Assembly: GCF_025151535.1 (NCBI RefSeq) | Contig: NZ_CP102288.1 | Coordinates: 1,514,501 to 1,578,500, forward strand | DNA from: Segatella copri DSM 18205 | GTDB lineage: Bacteria; Bacteroidota; Bacteroidia; Bacteroidales; Bacteroidaceae | Length of the DNA: 64,000 bases | Reading direction: 5' to 3' | In this document: positions 49,718 through 59,353 of the stretch, piece by piece | Numbering within the stretch: the first letter of the stretch is position 1 | Layout of the letters: each line of letters starts with the position of its first letter | Translations under genes and position numbers: made by a program | The notes under the pieces: generated by a model | Told to the model about the DNA's origin: nothing | Seen by the model: the letters and a program-made list of their open reading frames with translations, nothing else | Database searches by the model: none

Positions 49718-51904
49718 TTATTCCCCCTCCATCAAATCATGAACCAGTTTGATTTCGTAATAATCAATACCAGCTCCCAGAGCTTCCTTTATTTCGCTAA
49801 AAAGCTCCAATTCAGGATGAGCCTTCATGAAATCACGGATTTTCTTTTCGTGGGCACTTGAAATCAGCGCCCGCAGTCCAATCTTTCCTTCTTTCACATA
49901 CGAAGCAAGATGACCTGCAATCGTATCCTTGACTAACCCCCGTTCTGCAGCTATCTGCTCCAGCGTCATTCCCTGCTTATAAAGGTTATAACTGATTTCC
50001 CTTGTAGGGGTTTTCGGCACCTTCGGTTCATTCGGTTTCTTCTGTCTCCTTGACTTTCTGCCCGAACCGCTATCTGATGAGGCATCTGCATCCAACAGCA
50101 AGAACTGCGCCTTCTTTTTCAGATAATCTGTTACCGTGAATTCTGCACTACATTCATACTTCAAAAGCCGTTCTTTTAATTTTACATCCTCTGAGAAAAC
50201 AGAGAAGCGGTCTTCAAACTGTTTCCTAGCCACCTTGTTGTCTGTATCAAGATTCGATTTTCTGATTAAATCACTCAGAATGCCGATTTTGTCAAGAAAA
50301 TACATAGCTCCCTTATGAATACGGTCTTGCAGCTCAGCCTGTCTTACATCAGGATTTCGGGCAAGCATACCTGTATACTGCACACGGAATTTATCCGATA
50401 CGGCTATCAGACTCTTCAGCACCACCTGCAACTTCTGATACTCGCTTACCACGCGCGGATATTTACCATTAAAAAACTCTATCAGGCAGCGCATCAGATG
50501 CTCATAGCTGGCTCTGATGGAATAAAAATCGAAGAGTTCGGTGATGCAATAAATGATGTATTGCAGCTCCAGACTGCTGATTTGCTCCTGACTAGGCGCA
50601 GCAAGCTGGCTGGTGAATGCATCCACCGTCTGACTGCTGATAATGGCTCCGCGAGAAAGCGGTTGACTGAGCACCATGCCCTCCAAAGTCTTGCAGCGGC
50701 TCAGCGCCACATAAGTCTGACCATGGGTAAAAGAATGAGAAGCATCGATGATGGCATGTTCGAAAGTAAGTCCCTGACTCTTGTGGATAGTTATCGCCCA
50801 CGCCAGACGCAGAGGATACTGCATGAATTTTCCTTCCACCGTCTCCTCTATCTCCTTGGTTTTCTCGTTCAGCGTATATTTCGCATTGGTCCACTCCATT
50901 TTCTCCAGGTCAAACTCCTCGCCCGAATCCTTACTGCGAACGGTAATCTTACTGCCGTCTTCATCGGTCCTAACCCCTATCACCTCGCCTATCATACCAT
51001 TATAAAAACGGTGCTGCGGGTTGTTCTTGATGAACATCACCTGTGCTCCCGGCTTCAATGTGAGCTTGAAATCGGCAGGATAAGATGTTTCAGGGAAATC
51101 GCCCTCTATATCTGCTGTAAAAGAAAATGACTGTGCAGGCAAGGCAGCAAGCTGCTGTTCGTTAATATACTGGGCAGGTGCATTATGGGTGGTAAGCCTG
51201 ATATAATTGCCCTCCTTAGGTGGTACAAAATTTGGAATATAGCGCTGGTTCAGAGCCTGCAGCGTAGCTTCAGAAGCCTTGTTCTCCCTAATCTGGTTGA
51301 GCAGCGAGATAAACTGTTCATCCTGCTGCCTGTACACCTTTTTAAGTTCGATGGTGAGATAACCCACCTGCTTCAGAGCGTTGCTGCTGAAGAAGAAAGG
51401 AGTATCATAATGCTGCCCCAGCAGATGCTCTTCCTGTGGCGTAACCACGGGTGCCAGCTGCTGCAAATCGCCTATCATCAGGAGCTGCACACCACCGAAA
51501 GGCAAATCGTGGCGCTTGCGATACTGGCGAAGCACAGAATCTACAGCATCGAGCAGATCGCTGCGCACCATACTGATTTCGTCGATAACGAGCAGGTCGA
51601 TACTGCGGATGATATTGCGCTTGAGCTTGCTGAACTGATAGCGTTTCTGTTCGCCGCTGCCAAAAGTCGTGCCCGGCACGTATGGCGAGAAGGGAAGCTG
51701 GAAGAACGAATGGATGGTCATTCCTCCGGCGTTGATGGCTGCAATGCCCGTAGGAGCAAGCACAATCATTCGTTTGGGCGACAGTTCTTTCAATCGCTTG
51801 AGGAAGGTCGTCTTACCTGTGCCCGCCTTTCCGGTAAGGAAGAGGTTGGCATTTGTCTTTTCTATGATATTCCATGCCAGGATGGATTCTTCGTTCATTT
51901 CCAT
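49718..51904 (-). CDS. Pif1/RecD-like DNA helicase with C-terminal HTH
   Basis: 728 residues. SF1B helicase with Walker A FLTGKAGTGKTTFL (25-38), Walker B LLVIDEISMV, QLLMIGDLQQLAPV (motif III) and AITIHKSQGLTFEHAI with YVALSRCK (motifs V and VI). A SH3-like insert (KPGAQVMFIKNNPQHRFYNGMIGEVIGV) is typical of the PIF1-like bacterial branch. The C-terminus carries a basic linker (GRKSRRQKKPNEPKVPKTPT) and an HTH_40/RQC-like unit (YNLYKQGMTLEQIAAERGLVKDTIAGHLASYVKEGKI). It probably resolves G-quadruplexes, R-loops or stalled forks. No operon partner apart from the nitroreductase 22 bases upstream. Confidence 0.9.
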   Translation of the reverse strand: MEMNEESILAWNIIEKTNANLFLTGKAGTGKTTFLKRLKELSPKRMIVLAPTGIAAINAGGMTIHSFFQLPFSPYVPGTTFGSGEQKRYQFSKLKRNIIRSIDLLVIDEISMVRSDLLDAVDSVLRQYRKRHDLPFGGVQLLMIGDLQQLAPVVTPQEEHLLGQHYDTPFFFSSNALKQVGYLTIELKKVYRQQDEQFISLLNQIRENKASEATLQALNQRYIPNFVPPKEGNYIRLTTHNAPAQYINEQQLAALPAQSFSFTADIEGDFPETSYPADFKLTLKPGAQVMFIKNNPQHRFYNGMIGEVIGVRTDEDGSKITVRSKDSGEEFDLEKMEWTNAKYTLNEKTKEIEETVEGKFMQYPLRLAWAITIHKSQGLTFEHAIIDASHSFTHGQTYVALSRCKTLEGMVLSQPLSRGAIISSQTVDAFTSQLAAPSQEQISSLELQYIIYCITELFDFYSIRASYEHLMRCLIEFFNGKYPRVVSEYQKLQVVLKSLIAVSDKFRVQYTGMLARNPDVRQAELQDRIHKGAMYFLDKIGILSDLIRKSNLDTDNKVARKQFEDRFSVFSEDVKLKERLLKYECSAEFTVTDYLKKKAQFLLLDADASSDSGSGRKSRRQKKPNEPKVPKTPTREISYNLYKQGMTLEQIAAERGLVKDTIAGHLASYVKEGKIGLRALISSAHEKKIRDFMKAHPELELFSEIKEALGAGIDYYEIKLVHDLMEGE

Positions 51905-51926
51905 ACAGCTTCGTTTTATACCAGAA

Positions 51927-52448
51927 CTAGATTTCTTCCGTGATTTCGCTCATCTCCTTACGCTTCTTCTCAGCGCGTGGACAGTCTTCGGCAATATGAC
52001 CTACAGGGATGACGACCACCGCCTCATAGCCCTCACGCGGAAAGAACTGCTGCATCTTCGCCGTATCGTAATTGCAGACCCAGCAGGTACCCAGTCCCTT
52101 TTCGGTGGCAGCCAGACAGAGATGCTCTGCCGCTATCGCCACATCAATATCGCCATGCGGTTTCTCATCATATCTGCGCACCCAGTTCTCATTCACGTTT
52201 TTCATACCTATAATATATATAGGAGCCGTCTTGAACCATTCGCGGTCGTAGCAATCCTGCAGTTTCTTCTTCGCCTCTTCTGAGCGCACAATGAGCCAGC
52301 GCCAAGGCTGCCTGTTCACTGCCGATGGTGCCAGGCGCACACACTCCATGATATAGTCCAGATCCTCCTGGCTCACCGCCTCCGGAGTAAACTTGCGAGC
52401 CGAAAAACGCTCCTGGCTCAATGCCAACATGTTATTCTTATCATTCAT
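51927..52448 (-). CDS. Nitroreductase-family flavoprotein
   Basis: 173 residues. FMN-binding oxidoreductase of the nitroreductase fold: ERFSARKFTPEAVSQEDLDYIMECVRLAPSAVNRQPWRWLIV at the start, where the SARKF and PSAVNRQPW stretches contact FMN, and GTCWVCNYD and VVVIPVGHIAED later. Substrates of such enzymes range from quinones to nitroaromatics; none can be singled out. The promoter box TACCTTTG is on the minus strand (52497-52490). The helicase gene begins 22 bases after its stop. Confidence 0.88.
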   Translation of the reverse strand: MNDKNNMLALSQERFSARKFTPEAVSQEDLDYIMECVRLAPSAVNRQPWRWLIVRSEEAKKKLQDCYDREWFKTAPIYIIGMKNVNENWVRRYDEKPHGDIDVAIAAEHLCLAATEKGLGTCWVCNYDTAKMQQFFPREGYEAVVVIPVGHIAEDCPRAEKKRKEMSEITEEI

Positions 52449-52561
52449 ATCGTTCAGTTTTATAATGTTTCAATACTAGCTTATGACCACAAAGGTAAGA
52501 ATAAATCACGAAACGACAAAAAAACTTGAATGAAAAACTATCGTTTTCGGATTATTTTTTG

Positions 52562-52595
52562 TATTTTTGCACATCATACCAGGATTTCTGGTGAT
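52562..52595 (+). promoter_or_regulatory. Promoter and possible operator of umuC-umuD
   Basis: TATTTTTG (52562-52569) is a -7 box. Just after it, at the expected start of transcription, ACCAG-GATTT-CTGGT (52578-52592) is a small inverted repeat that could bind a LexA-type repressor. Confidence 0.5.
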
Positions 52596-52619
52596 AACAA
52601 AAGGTGTTAATGATAAGAT

Positions 52620-54005
52620 ATGATAGGACTGGCAGACTGCAACAACTTCTACTGTTCGTGCGAGCGAGTGTTTCGCCCCGACCTGACAGGAAAACCCGTG
52701 GTTGTATTGAGCAACAACGACGGGTGCGTCATCGCACGCTCTGAAGAAGCCAAGGCATTGGGCTATAAGATGGGCGACCCCTTCTATCAGGTGAAGGAAA
52801 AACTGGAGGCTGAGGGAGTGGCTATCTTCTCGAGCAACTATACGCTCTACGGTTCGCTCTCCAACCGCGTGATGTCGATGCTATCCCATTATTCCCCACG
52901 CATCGACCAATACTCTATCGATGAGAGTTTCTTCGAGGCAGACGAATCAATGGCGAAAGTTTTCTTTCGGGAGCATGCGGAAGACCATCCTACTTTGTTC
53001 AATAAAATGACAATAGACGAACTGTCAGAAAAGCCCGATAGCCTGCTCCATCGCTATGGCTCCAAAATATCGGCAGATGTACTTCGGGCTGTTGGAATCC
53101 CGATATCCGTAGGCATCGCAGAAACGAAGACATTGGCGAAAATCGGCTCTAAATTCGCCAAGAAATACAAGGGCTTCCAAGGCTGCTGCCTCATCGACAC
53201 GGATGAACGGAGACACAAGGCGCTGTCTCTCTTCCCCGTAGAAGATGTATGGGGAATAGGCAGACAGATAGCCCGAAAGCTCGATTATATGGGCATCAGA
53301 ACCGCCGCTCAGTTTGCCGACAAGAAAGAAAGTTGGGTCCGCAGCCATTTCAATATCACCACCCTAAGAACATGGAAAGAACTGAATGGAGAAAGCTGCA
53401 TCAGCATCGAGGAATTGCCGCAGAAGAAGAGCATCTGCACCAGCAGGAGTTTTGCCAACGAGGGCATTACCGACAAAAATGTGATAGAAGAAGCCGTGGC
53501 TAATTTCGCTGTACGTTGTACAGAAAAATTAAGGAGACAAGGTAGCGTATGTCAGGGCATCACAGTGTTCGCATGGACTTCCCGTTTTAACGAGCATGTG
53601 CCTGAATACACTATCCACGATTCCCTCACCCTGCCCATCGCCACTAATGCGCAGGAAGAAATAGTAGGTGCTGCCCTCAGCATTCTCCGGGCTAAATACC
53701 CGAAACCGATGGCAGACAGCAGGCCCGATCGCTCCGACATGTCGTTTCACTTCAAGAAAGCTGGCGTTATCCTGTGGCAAATCTCACCCGACCATCCTCG
53801 CCAGCAAGACCTCTTCGACCCCATCGACCGAAGCAAGCAAAAAAAACTGATGGAGGCTATCGACGCCATCAACCGGAAGAATGGTTATGGCACCATACGC
53901 CAGGCCATACAAGGCACAGACTGCCGATTCGACCTGAAACGCGAGTACATGTCGAAGCAGTTTACCACGAACATCCATGATATTCTGAAAGTAAAAACTC
54001 AATGA
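52620..54005 (+). CDS. umuC: Translesion DNA polymerase V catalytic subunit UmuC
   Basis: 461 residues. Y-family polymerase that copies damaged [23 protein letters not shown] (metal-binding Asp6), [30 protein letters not shown] (the catalytic Asp-Glu pair), then [24 protein letters not shown] fingers and the helix-hairpin-helix [13 protein letters not shown]. The C-terminal UmuC-specific part includes [12 protein letters not shown]. The stop overlaps umuD by four bases. umuC-umuD order is the reverse of E. coli, as usual in Bacteroidota. Confidence 0.95.
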   Translation: MIGLADCNNFYCSCERVFRPDLTGKPVVVLSNNDGCVIARSEEAKALGYKMGDPFYQVKEKLEAEGVAIFSSNYTLYGSLSNRVMSMLSHYSPRIDQYSIDESFFEADESMAKVFFREHAEDHPTLFNKMTIDELSEKPDSLLHRYGSKISADVLRAVGIPISVGIAETKTLAKIGSKFAKKYKGFQGCCLIDTDERRHKALSLFPVEDVWGIGRQIARKLDYMGIRTAAQFADKKESWVRSHFNITTLRTWKELNGESCISIEELPQKKSICTSRSFANEGITDKNVIEEAVANFAVRCTEKLRRQGSVCQGITVFAWTSRFNEHVPEYTIHDSLTLPIATNAQEEIVGAALSILRAKYPKPMADSRPDRSDMSFHFKKAGVILWQISPDHPRQQDLFDPIDRSKQKKLMEAIDAINRKNGYGTIRQAIQGTDCRFDLKREYMSKQFTTNIHDILKVKTQ

Positions 54006-54460
54006 ATAAGAATAACGATAACAAGATAAAACTGACATTTCACCCTGCGGAATTCGGAGCCAAGATGCCTATTCCGCTGGCAGAGCAAAGCGTAAAAGCA
54101 GGCTTCCCTTCGCCGGCACAAGACTATATGGAGGGAGAGATAGACCTCAACGATATTCTGGTTCGCCATCGTGAGGCCACCTTCTACGTGCGCATATCTG
54201 GCGACAGCATGCAGGATGCAGGCATTCTGGACGGTGATCTCGCTGTAGTTGACCGGCAGATAGAACCTTCAAACGGCAATTTCGTCATCGCCTTCGTAGA
54301 TGGCGAATTCACCATCAAGCAGTTCAAGATAGACGAGAGCGGCACCTTCGGCTGGCTCATTCCATGGAACAAGAACTTCTCCCCTATCAGGGTAGATGAA
54401 ACCAACCGCTTCATGATCTGGGGCGTGGTTACCTATGTGATTCATCAAATTGCAGAATAA
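54002..54460 (+). CDS. umuD: UmuD, S24 self-cleaving regulator of polymerase V
   Basis: 152 residues. LexA-like serine peptidase that cuts itself with RecA's help to yield the active UmuD' partner of UmuC. A cleavable N-terminal arm (about 30-40, [12 protein letters not shown]) contains the SPAQDY stretch; Ser in GDSMQDAGI and Lys in DGEFTIKQF form the catalytic dyad. It is translationally coupled to umuC by a four-base overlap. Length is normal for UmuD (about 140-150). Confidence 0.92.
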   Translation: MNKNNDNKIKLTFHPAEFGAKMPIPLAEQSVKAGFPSPAQDYMEGEIDLNDILVRHREATFYVRISGDSMQDAGILDGDLAVVDRQIEPSNGNFVIAFVDGEFTIKQFKIDESGTFGWLIPWNKNFSPIRVDETNRFMIWGVVTYVIHQIAE

Positions 54461-54507
54461 TTCATCTTTTTCTACTCATCTTCCTTTGCCACCTCATAAA
54501 AAAGTTG

Positions 54508-54515
54508 TACCTTTG
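54508..54515 (+). promoter_or_regulatory. -7 promoter box of ndh
   Basis: TACCTTTG matches TAnnTTTG and predicts a 5' leader of about 90 bases before the start at 54611. Confidence 0.6.
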
Positions 54516-54610
54516 CAGTCGAATTTTCAGCAAAAACCAGGCATTACGCCTTATAGAGAACAGAATTTGCAGCATATATATGTAATTAATATGTAAAAAC
54601 AGCAGTAGTT

Positions 54611-56011
54611 ATGAGCATTAATATCAAGAGAAATCAGTTGAAGAGAGTAGTGATTGTTGGTGGCGGACTCGGTGGCCTTCGCTTGGCTGAAGACCTGAGC
54701 AAGGCAAACCTGCAGGTGGTGTTGATTGATAAGAATAACTTCCATCAGTTCCCTCCACTTATCTATCAGATTGCCTCAGCAGGTATCGACCCAAGTTCCA
54801 TCTCCTTCCCTTTCCGCCAGATTTTCCGCAAGCGCAAGAACTTCTACTTCCGCATGGCAGAGGCGAGAGCCGTATTCCCAGACAAGAAGATTCTGCAGAC
54901 TTCCATCGGTAAGATTGAGTACGATTACCTGGTGTTCGCAGCAGGAACCACTACCAATTTCTATGGCAATGCCAACATCGAGAAGTGGGCGATTCCGATG
55001 AAGACCGTTTCAGAGGCAATGGGATTGCGCAACGCCGTGCTGAGTAACCTGGAGCGTGCATTGACCTGTGCCACAGAAGAGGAGCGACAGGAACTCCTGA
55101 ACGTGGTCATTGTAGGCGGTGGTGCCACAGGTGTAGAGATTGCCGGAGCCCTCTCTGAAATGAAGCGCTACGTGATTCCTTACGATTATCCGGATATGGA
55201 CTCATCTCTGATGCACATCTATCTTCTGGAAGCGGGCGACAGACTGCTCGCCGGAATGTCACAGGACTCTTCTAAGAAAGCATACGAATTCCTCACAAGC
55301 ATGGGTGTGGATGTGCAGTTTGGCAAGATGGTAACCGACTACAAGGACCATAAGGTACTGATGAAGGACGGTCAGGAGATTCCTACCCGCACCTTCCTCT
55401 GGGTATCCGGTGTAAAGGCACAGCCTATCACAGGTATCGATGGCGACCATCTGGGCCGTGGTTTCCGAATCGTAGTAGATGAATTCAACCGCATCCCGGG
55501 CATGGACGGTCTCTTTGCCATCGGCGACCAGTGTATCCAGACCACAGACCCAGCTTATCCTGGCGGTCATCCACAGTTGGCACAGGTAGCCATTCAGCAG
55601 GCAGCACTCCTGGCTAAGAATATCCAGAAGATTGCGAAGGCAGATGAGGAGAATGAGAAGCATCCTGGTTCTTCAGCCCAAAACATCGACCAGCAGCTCA
55701 AGCCATTCCGCTACAAGAACCTGGGTTCTATGGCTACCATCGGAAGAAACAAGGCTGTAGTAGAGCTTGGCAAGTTCCACAGTCAGGGCTTCTTTGCCTG
55801 GGTATTGTGGCTGGTAGTTCACCTCCGCTCCATCCTTGGCGTAAAGAACAAGGTAATGGTAATGCTCAACTGGCTCTGGAAGTACGTAAGCTACAACGAT
55901 TCTATCCGAATGATTACCTACGCCACCAAGCCTAAGGAAGTGCGCGACCGATTGAAGCGTGAGCAGACCACTCACCTCGGCACCGACTTGCTGGAGAATG
56001 AAGAAGATTAA
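54611..56011 (+). CDS. ndh: Type II NADH dehydrogenase
   Basis: 466 residues. Single-subunit FAD enzyme that passes electrons from NADH to quinone without pumping protons. FAD-binding GGGLGGLRLAEDL (residues 16-28), NAD-binding VVIVGGGATGVEIAGALSEM and FAIGDQC near the C-terminal FAD contact. The last 100 residues include a membrane-associating segment (FFAWVLWLVVHLRSILGVKNKVMVMLNWLWKY). Single-gene unit with a good promoter and terminator. Confidence 0.9.
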   Translation: MSINIKRNQLKRVVIVGGGLGGLRLAEDLSKANLQVVLIDKNNFHQFPPLIYQIASAGIDPSSISFPFRQIFRKRKNFYFRMAEARAVFPDKKILQTSIGKIEYDYLVFAAGTTTNFYGNANIEKWAIPMKTVSEAMGLRNAVLSNLERALTCATEEERQELLNVVIVGGGATGVEIAGALSEMKRYVIPYDYPDMDSSLMHIYLLEAGDRLLAGMSQDSSKKAYEFLTSMGVDVQFGKMVTDYKDHKVLMKDGQEIPTRTFLWVSGVKAQPITGIDGDHLGRGFRIVVDEFNRIPGMDGLFAIGDQCIQTTDPAYPGGHPQLAQVAIQQAALLAKNIQKIAKADEENEKHPGSSAQNIDQQLKPFRYKNLGSMATIGRNKAVVELGKFHSQGFFAWVLWLVVHLRSILGVKNKVMVMLNWLWKYVSYNDSIRMITYATKPKEVRDRLKREQTTHLGTDLLENEED

Positions 56012-56032
56012 TATGAAGAAATAAAAACGACG

Positions 56033-56087
56033 AAAGTCCAGCTTGGAGTCTTTCTGAGAGAGGCATCCGAGTTGGACTTTCTTTTTT
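56033..56087 (+). terminator. Terminator of ndh
   Basis: AAAGTCCAGCTTGGA pairs with TCCGAGTTGGACTTT (with G-U pairs), followed by CTTTTTT. Confidence 0.75.
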
Positions 56088-56138
56088 CATTTTCCTCAGG
56101 AGGAATATGATATGTTTTTCCCTGATACTCCAGGGATA

Positions 56139-56471
56139 TTAATGATGCTCAGGCACAATGGCGAGATACACCAGGTCATGATCTGTGAGATTTTCCATAT
56201 AATGAGCATGGTTCATCGGGCAGTAATGCACCTGTCCCTGTCGAACCTCTTCTACGGCATCATCATAATGGAAAGTAGCAGTGCCGCTTACCACATAGAT
56301 AATCTCGCAGTTGCCCTCATGAGTATGAAGACCAGTTGATGCACCCGGACGCAAGGTAGAATACATAATCTTCACCTTGTCATCCACATAGTTACGAGTG
56401 TCGAGTTTACCCTGTCCACCCTTGAAGCCCTCCAAATGAGCCTCAGCAATCTTTTCGAAATCTATTACCAT
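56139..56471 (-). CDS. Cupin-domain protein
   Basis: 110 residues, one double-stranded beta-helix. Cupin motif 1 is GLHTHEGNCEIIYVVSG with His48, His50 and Glu54 positions that hold a metal; motif 2 is GQVHYCPMNHAHYMEN. Such small cupins include sugar isomerases, oxalate or sulfur enzymes, and binding proteins; the reaction here is not inferable. It precedes a broken NUDIX gene upstream (56536-56719) and may once have shared an operon with it. Confidence 0.85.
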   Translation of the reverse strand: MVIDFEKIAEAHLEGFKGGQGKLDTRNYVDDKVKIMYSTLRPGASTGLHTHEGNCEIIYVVSGTATFHYDDAVEEVRQGQVHYCPMNHAHYMENLTDHDLVYLAIVPEHH

Positions 56472-56535
56472 CTTTATAATGTTTATTGTTTAATGTCTAA
56501 TATTTACTTGGCCTTTATAAATGAAGCCCTGCAGC

Positions 56536-56719
56536 TTACTTTGCTTTCGCAAAATACTTCCATAGCGGAGCCGCCATCAGGCTTTGCCAGATTTCTCCCT
56601 TCTCCAGCATTTCCATCACTTCATCCCTGGAGAAGAGGCGAACCTCGATATCCTCAGCCTGGTCAAGATGTTGTACATCCATGCGCTCCACATTTCCATT
56701 TCATATCTTTATCAGCCAT
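56536..56719 (-). pseudogene. NUDIX hydrolase gene with an internal deletion
   Basis: The minus strand starts MADKDMKWK, the usual beginning of ADP-ribose pyrophosphatase-like NUDIX proteins in this group. It then jumps, in another frame, to the C-terminal part QAEDIEVRLFSRDEVMEML and IWQSLMAAPLWKYFAKAK with a stop at 56536-56538. The NUDIX box and about 120 residues are missing. The promoter box TACTTTTG is still present (56777-56770, minus). The product cannot be active. Confidence 0.75.
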
Positions 56720-56970
56720 TTTCTTACTTCCTTTAAAAAACTGGATTTTCTTTATTTTAATTGATGGTGCAAAAGTACGAAAAAAGATTGAAAAGAGAAA
56801 AGTTTACTTGTTATTTCTTTCAAAAAAACAGACTCTAAAACCTTTATGCCATTCTTAGCCCCTAATTTTAGAAAAAACAGTATCTTTGCAAGGCATAAAA
56901 ATCATTCGCATAAAGGGATTTAATCAAATAAAAAGACATCATGGCAGAACATCTTATTATAAAAGATTCC

Positions 56971-57810
56971 TTAATATTCATTTCCCTCTTGCTTGATCAC
57001 ACTCGGACCATCGATGAGTTCAGGCTGAGGGGCATTTCTGTTCACATCACCATATGCTCTGCCCAGATCGCTCATCGTAATACTGATGTTGCGGTTCACG
57101 GGTCTGTCCTTATCTGAAAGGCTGTGAGAGAAGAGCCACTGATAGGTTTTCTTCAGATAAAACACGCGGGCAGGGGTACCGTGATTGGCACCCTTCCACC
57201 AGTCGTATATCAATCGGGTATCCTTGCCATCCTTTTCAAGTTTATCTACCACAACCTTCGATTGCTTGACCGGTACTGCCCTATCTGCTGTGCCATGGAT
57301 AATCCAGAAAGGCAAATCGCCCAATCCACTCACATCCTTATACGAACAGCCGCCACACAGCGCCATGCCGGCAGCTATCCTGTCGGGATAAGTGGCGCAG
57401 ACATCCATGGTGCCATAACCACCCAAGCTCATACCCAAGACATAAACCCTATTAGAATCGCATGGGTAATTCTTCTTCACCCAGTCGAGCATATCCATGA
57501 TTTTCTTCGGATTCCAGGCTCCTCCCGGATTCTGCGGAACGATGGTCAGCGCATCGATATCGCGCCCCTTGACGATGGCATCAAGCGGTCCGTATCTTCT
57601 CACCTTATCCAGATTCTTGCCGCAAAGACTGGCTCCATGCAGAAAGATGATGACAGGAGTCTGTTCTTGCGAATAGAAATAATCTACCGGCGTATAAACC
57701 CAGAAGTTGTAACCTCCCGGTATCTCATCTTTCACAGCTCGCAGAAAGTCGTAAGCCGACATTCTGCATACGGAAAGACAGAATAATATAAACAAAAATA
57801 TCTTTTTCAT
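56971..57810 (-). CDS. Secreted alpha/beta hydrolase (esterase-like)
   Basis: 279 residues with a signal peptide (MKKIFLFILFCLSVCRMSA). Serine hydrolase: VIIFLHGASLCGKN forms the oxyanion side, Ser in VLGMSLGGYG, Asp in IHGTADRAVPV, His in GANHGTPARV. It resembles secreted phospholipase/carboxylesterase or feruloyl esterase-like proteins of Bacteroidetes. The substrate is not inferable. The gene ends at 56971 against an orphan promoter and start codon (56881-56970) on the other strand. Confidence 0.85.
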   Translation of the reverse strand: MKKIFLFILFCLSVCRMSAYDFLRAVKDEIPGGYNFWVYTPVDYFYSQEQTPVIIFLHGASLCGKNLDKVRRYGPLDAIVKGRDIDALTIVPQNPGGAWNPKKIMDMLDWVKKNYPCDSNRVYVLGMSLGGYGTMDVCATYPDRIAAGMALCGGCSYKDVSGLGDLPFWIIHGTADRAVPVKQSKVVVDKLEKDGKDTRLIYDWWKGANHGTPARVFYLKKTYQWLFSHSLSDKDRPVNRNISITMSDLGRAYGDVNRNAPQPELIDGPSVIKQEGNEY

Positions 57811-58032
57811 TTTCTTCCTTTTTTACCTGTTTAGTATCACGCTCCCTGTTTCATACCATGAACGTTCATCACACAAAAGTAAGTAAATATCAGCATATTA
57901 CCAAATATCCTCCCTATATTTTTCTTTTTTTTATCCAAAAGAAAGATTCGTTTAAACTTCCTGGTAGAAAGATAAACAACGATTATTTGTGTTAAAAATC
58001 ATAAAAATCATATCGGCTCGCATTATTTTTAT

Positions 58033-58040
58033 TATCTTTG
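58033..58040 (+). promoter_or_regulatory. -7 promoter box of bcp
   Basis: TATCTTTG, 38 bases before the start codon at 58078. The rest of the gap 57811-58077 shows nothing. Confidence 0.6.
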
Positions 58041-58077
58041 CATCATAACAAGACATATAATAAATAAATATAGAATT

Positions 58078-58548
58078 ATGAATGTAGGAGATAGAATACC
58101 AGAGATTCTTGGCATTGACCAGGACGGACGTGAGATAAAGGCAAGCGACTACCGTGGTCGCAAGATTGTGCTCTACAGTTATCCGAAGGCTAACACCAGC
58201 GGATGCACTGCCGAGGCCTGCTCACTGCAGGCACATAAGGAGGAGCTGGCTGCAGCCGGTTATGAGATTATCGGCGTGAGCAAGGACAAGCAGGCTCTGC
58301 AGAAGAAGTTTGCCGAAACCAAGGGTTTGCAGTTCCCTCTTATCGCAGATACCGAAACCACCCTACTGCAGGAACTTGGCTGCTGGGGCGAGAAGGTAAC
58401 CTGCGGCAGAAAGACCATTGGCATCCTCCGCACTACCTATCTTGTCAACGAAGAAGGCGTCATTGAGAAGATCTTCACTCCTAAAGAGATTAAGACCAAG
58501 ATTCATGCCGAGCAGATTCTGGATTACATCCATTCAAACATCCAATAA
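58078..58548 (+). CDS. bcp: Peroxiredoxin, BCP/PrxQ type
   Basis: 156 residues. Thiol peroxidase that reduces hydrogen peroxide and organic peroxides with thioredoxin. The active site is KANTSGCTAEACSLQ, with the peroxidatic Cys at about 44 and the resolving Cys five residues later, as in E. coli BCP. VGDRIPEILGIDQDGREIKASDYRGRKIVLYSYPK is the standard start. No signal peptide, so cytoplasmic. Single-gene unit by spacing. Confidence 0.93.
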   Translation: MNVGDRIPEILGIDQDGREIKASDYRGRKIVLYSYPKANTSGCTAEACSLQAHKEELAAAGYEIIGVSKDKQALQKKFAETKGLQFPLIADTETTLLQELGCWGEKVTCGRKTIGILRTTYLVNEEGVIEKIFTPKEIKTKIHAEQILDYIHSNIQ

Positions 58549-58688
58549 GGGCATAATCCCATGCTGATAAATAACCATTCGGCACATTTTTTCTACTAGT
58601 TATTTTTGATTATCAGATGAATCTTTTAACTTTGCAGTTAAAAAGAGTAAAGAACAAATAAACTAAATAGATTAAAGAACGAAATAAC

Positions 58689-59342
58689 ATGAAGAAATTA
58701 TTGACTATTTCGCTGTTTGCAGCAATGGCTATGACATCGGCAGCACAGAGTTTGGAGAAGATGAATTGGTTTAATGAACCAGTAAGTTATGAAATAAAGG
58801 GCAAGACATTAACAATGGATGTGCCTGGTCATTGTGACTACTGGCGAATCTCCCACTATGGCTTCACCGTAGATGATGCACCATTCTACTACGCCACTTA
58901 TGGCGGTGAGTTTGAGGCAAAGGTGAAGATTTCGGGAGAATACAAAGTGCGCTTCGACCAAGCAGGAATGATGATACGCATTGATAAGGAGAATTGGCTC
59001 AAGGCGGGCATTGAATACGTGGATGGCAAATACAACCTGAGCACCGTTGTGACTCATCACACCAGCGACTGGAGTGTAATAACCCTCGACAAGCCCGTTG
59101 ATTATGTGTGGATTAAGGCAGTACGCCGCCTGGATGCCATTGAAATTTTCTATTCTTTCGATGACAAGACCTACACCATGATGCGCAACTGCTGGATGCA
59201 GGACAACACCCCTGTTCAAGTGGGACTTGCAACAGCATGCCCAGATGGCGAAGGCTTCAAGGCTAAGTTTTCTGATTTTCAGGTAAAGCATCTTCCCGAC
59301 CAGCGCAGACTGGAATGGCTCAAGACTCACAGCGAGAAATAA
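58689..59342 (+). CDS. Exported DUF1349 protein
   Basis: 217 residues with a signal peptide (MKKLLTISLFAAMAMTSAAQS). The DUF1349 concanavalin-like beta sandwich is recognisable in WRISHYGFTVDDAPFYYATYGGEFEAKVKISGEYKVRFDQAGMMIRID and ENWLKAGIEYVDGKYNLSTVVTHHTSDWSVITL. The family includes yeast REE1-like proteins and many bacterial sugar-binding or unknown members. It is followed 12 bases later by a LuxR-type regulator and probably shares its transcript. Confidence 0.8.
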   Translation: MKKLLTISLFAAMAMTSAAQSLEKMNWFNEPVSYEIKGKTLTMDVPGHCDYWRISHYGFTVDDAPFYYATYGGEFEAKVKISGEYKVRFDQAGMMIRIDKENWLKAGIEYVDGKYNLSTVVTHHTSDWSVITLDKPVDYVWIKAVRRLDAIEIFYSFDDKTYTMMRNCWMQDNTPVQVGLATACPDGEGFKAKFSDFQVKHLPDQRRLEWLKTHSEK

Positions 59343-59353
59343 ACAGAGATTTT

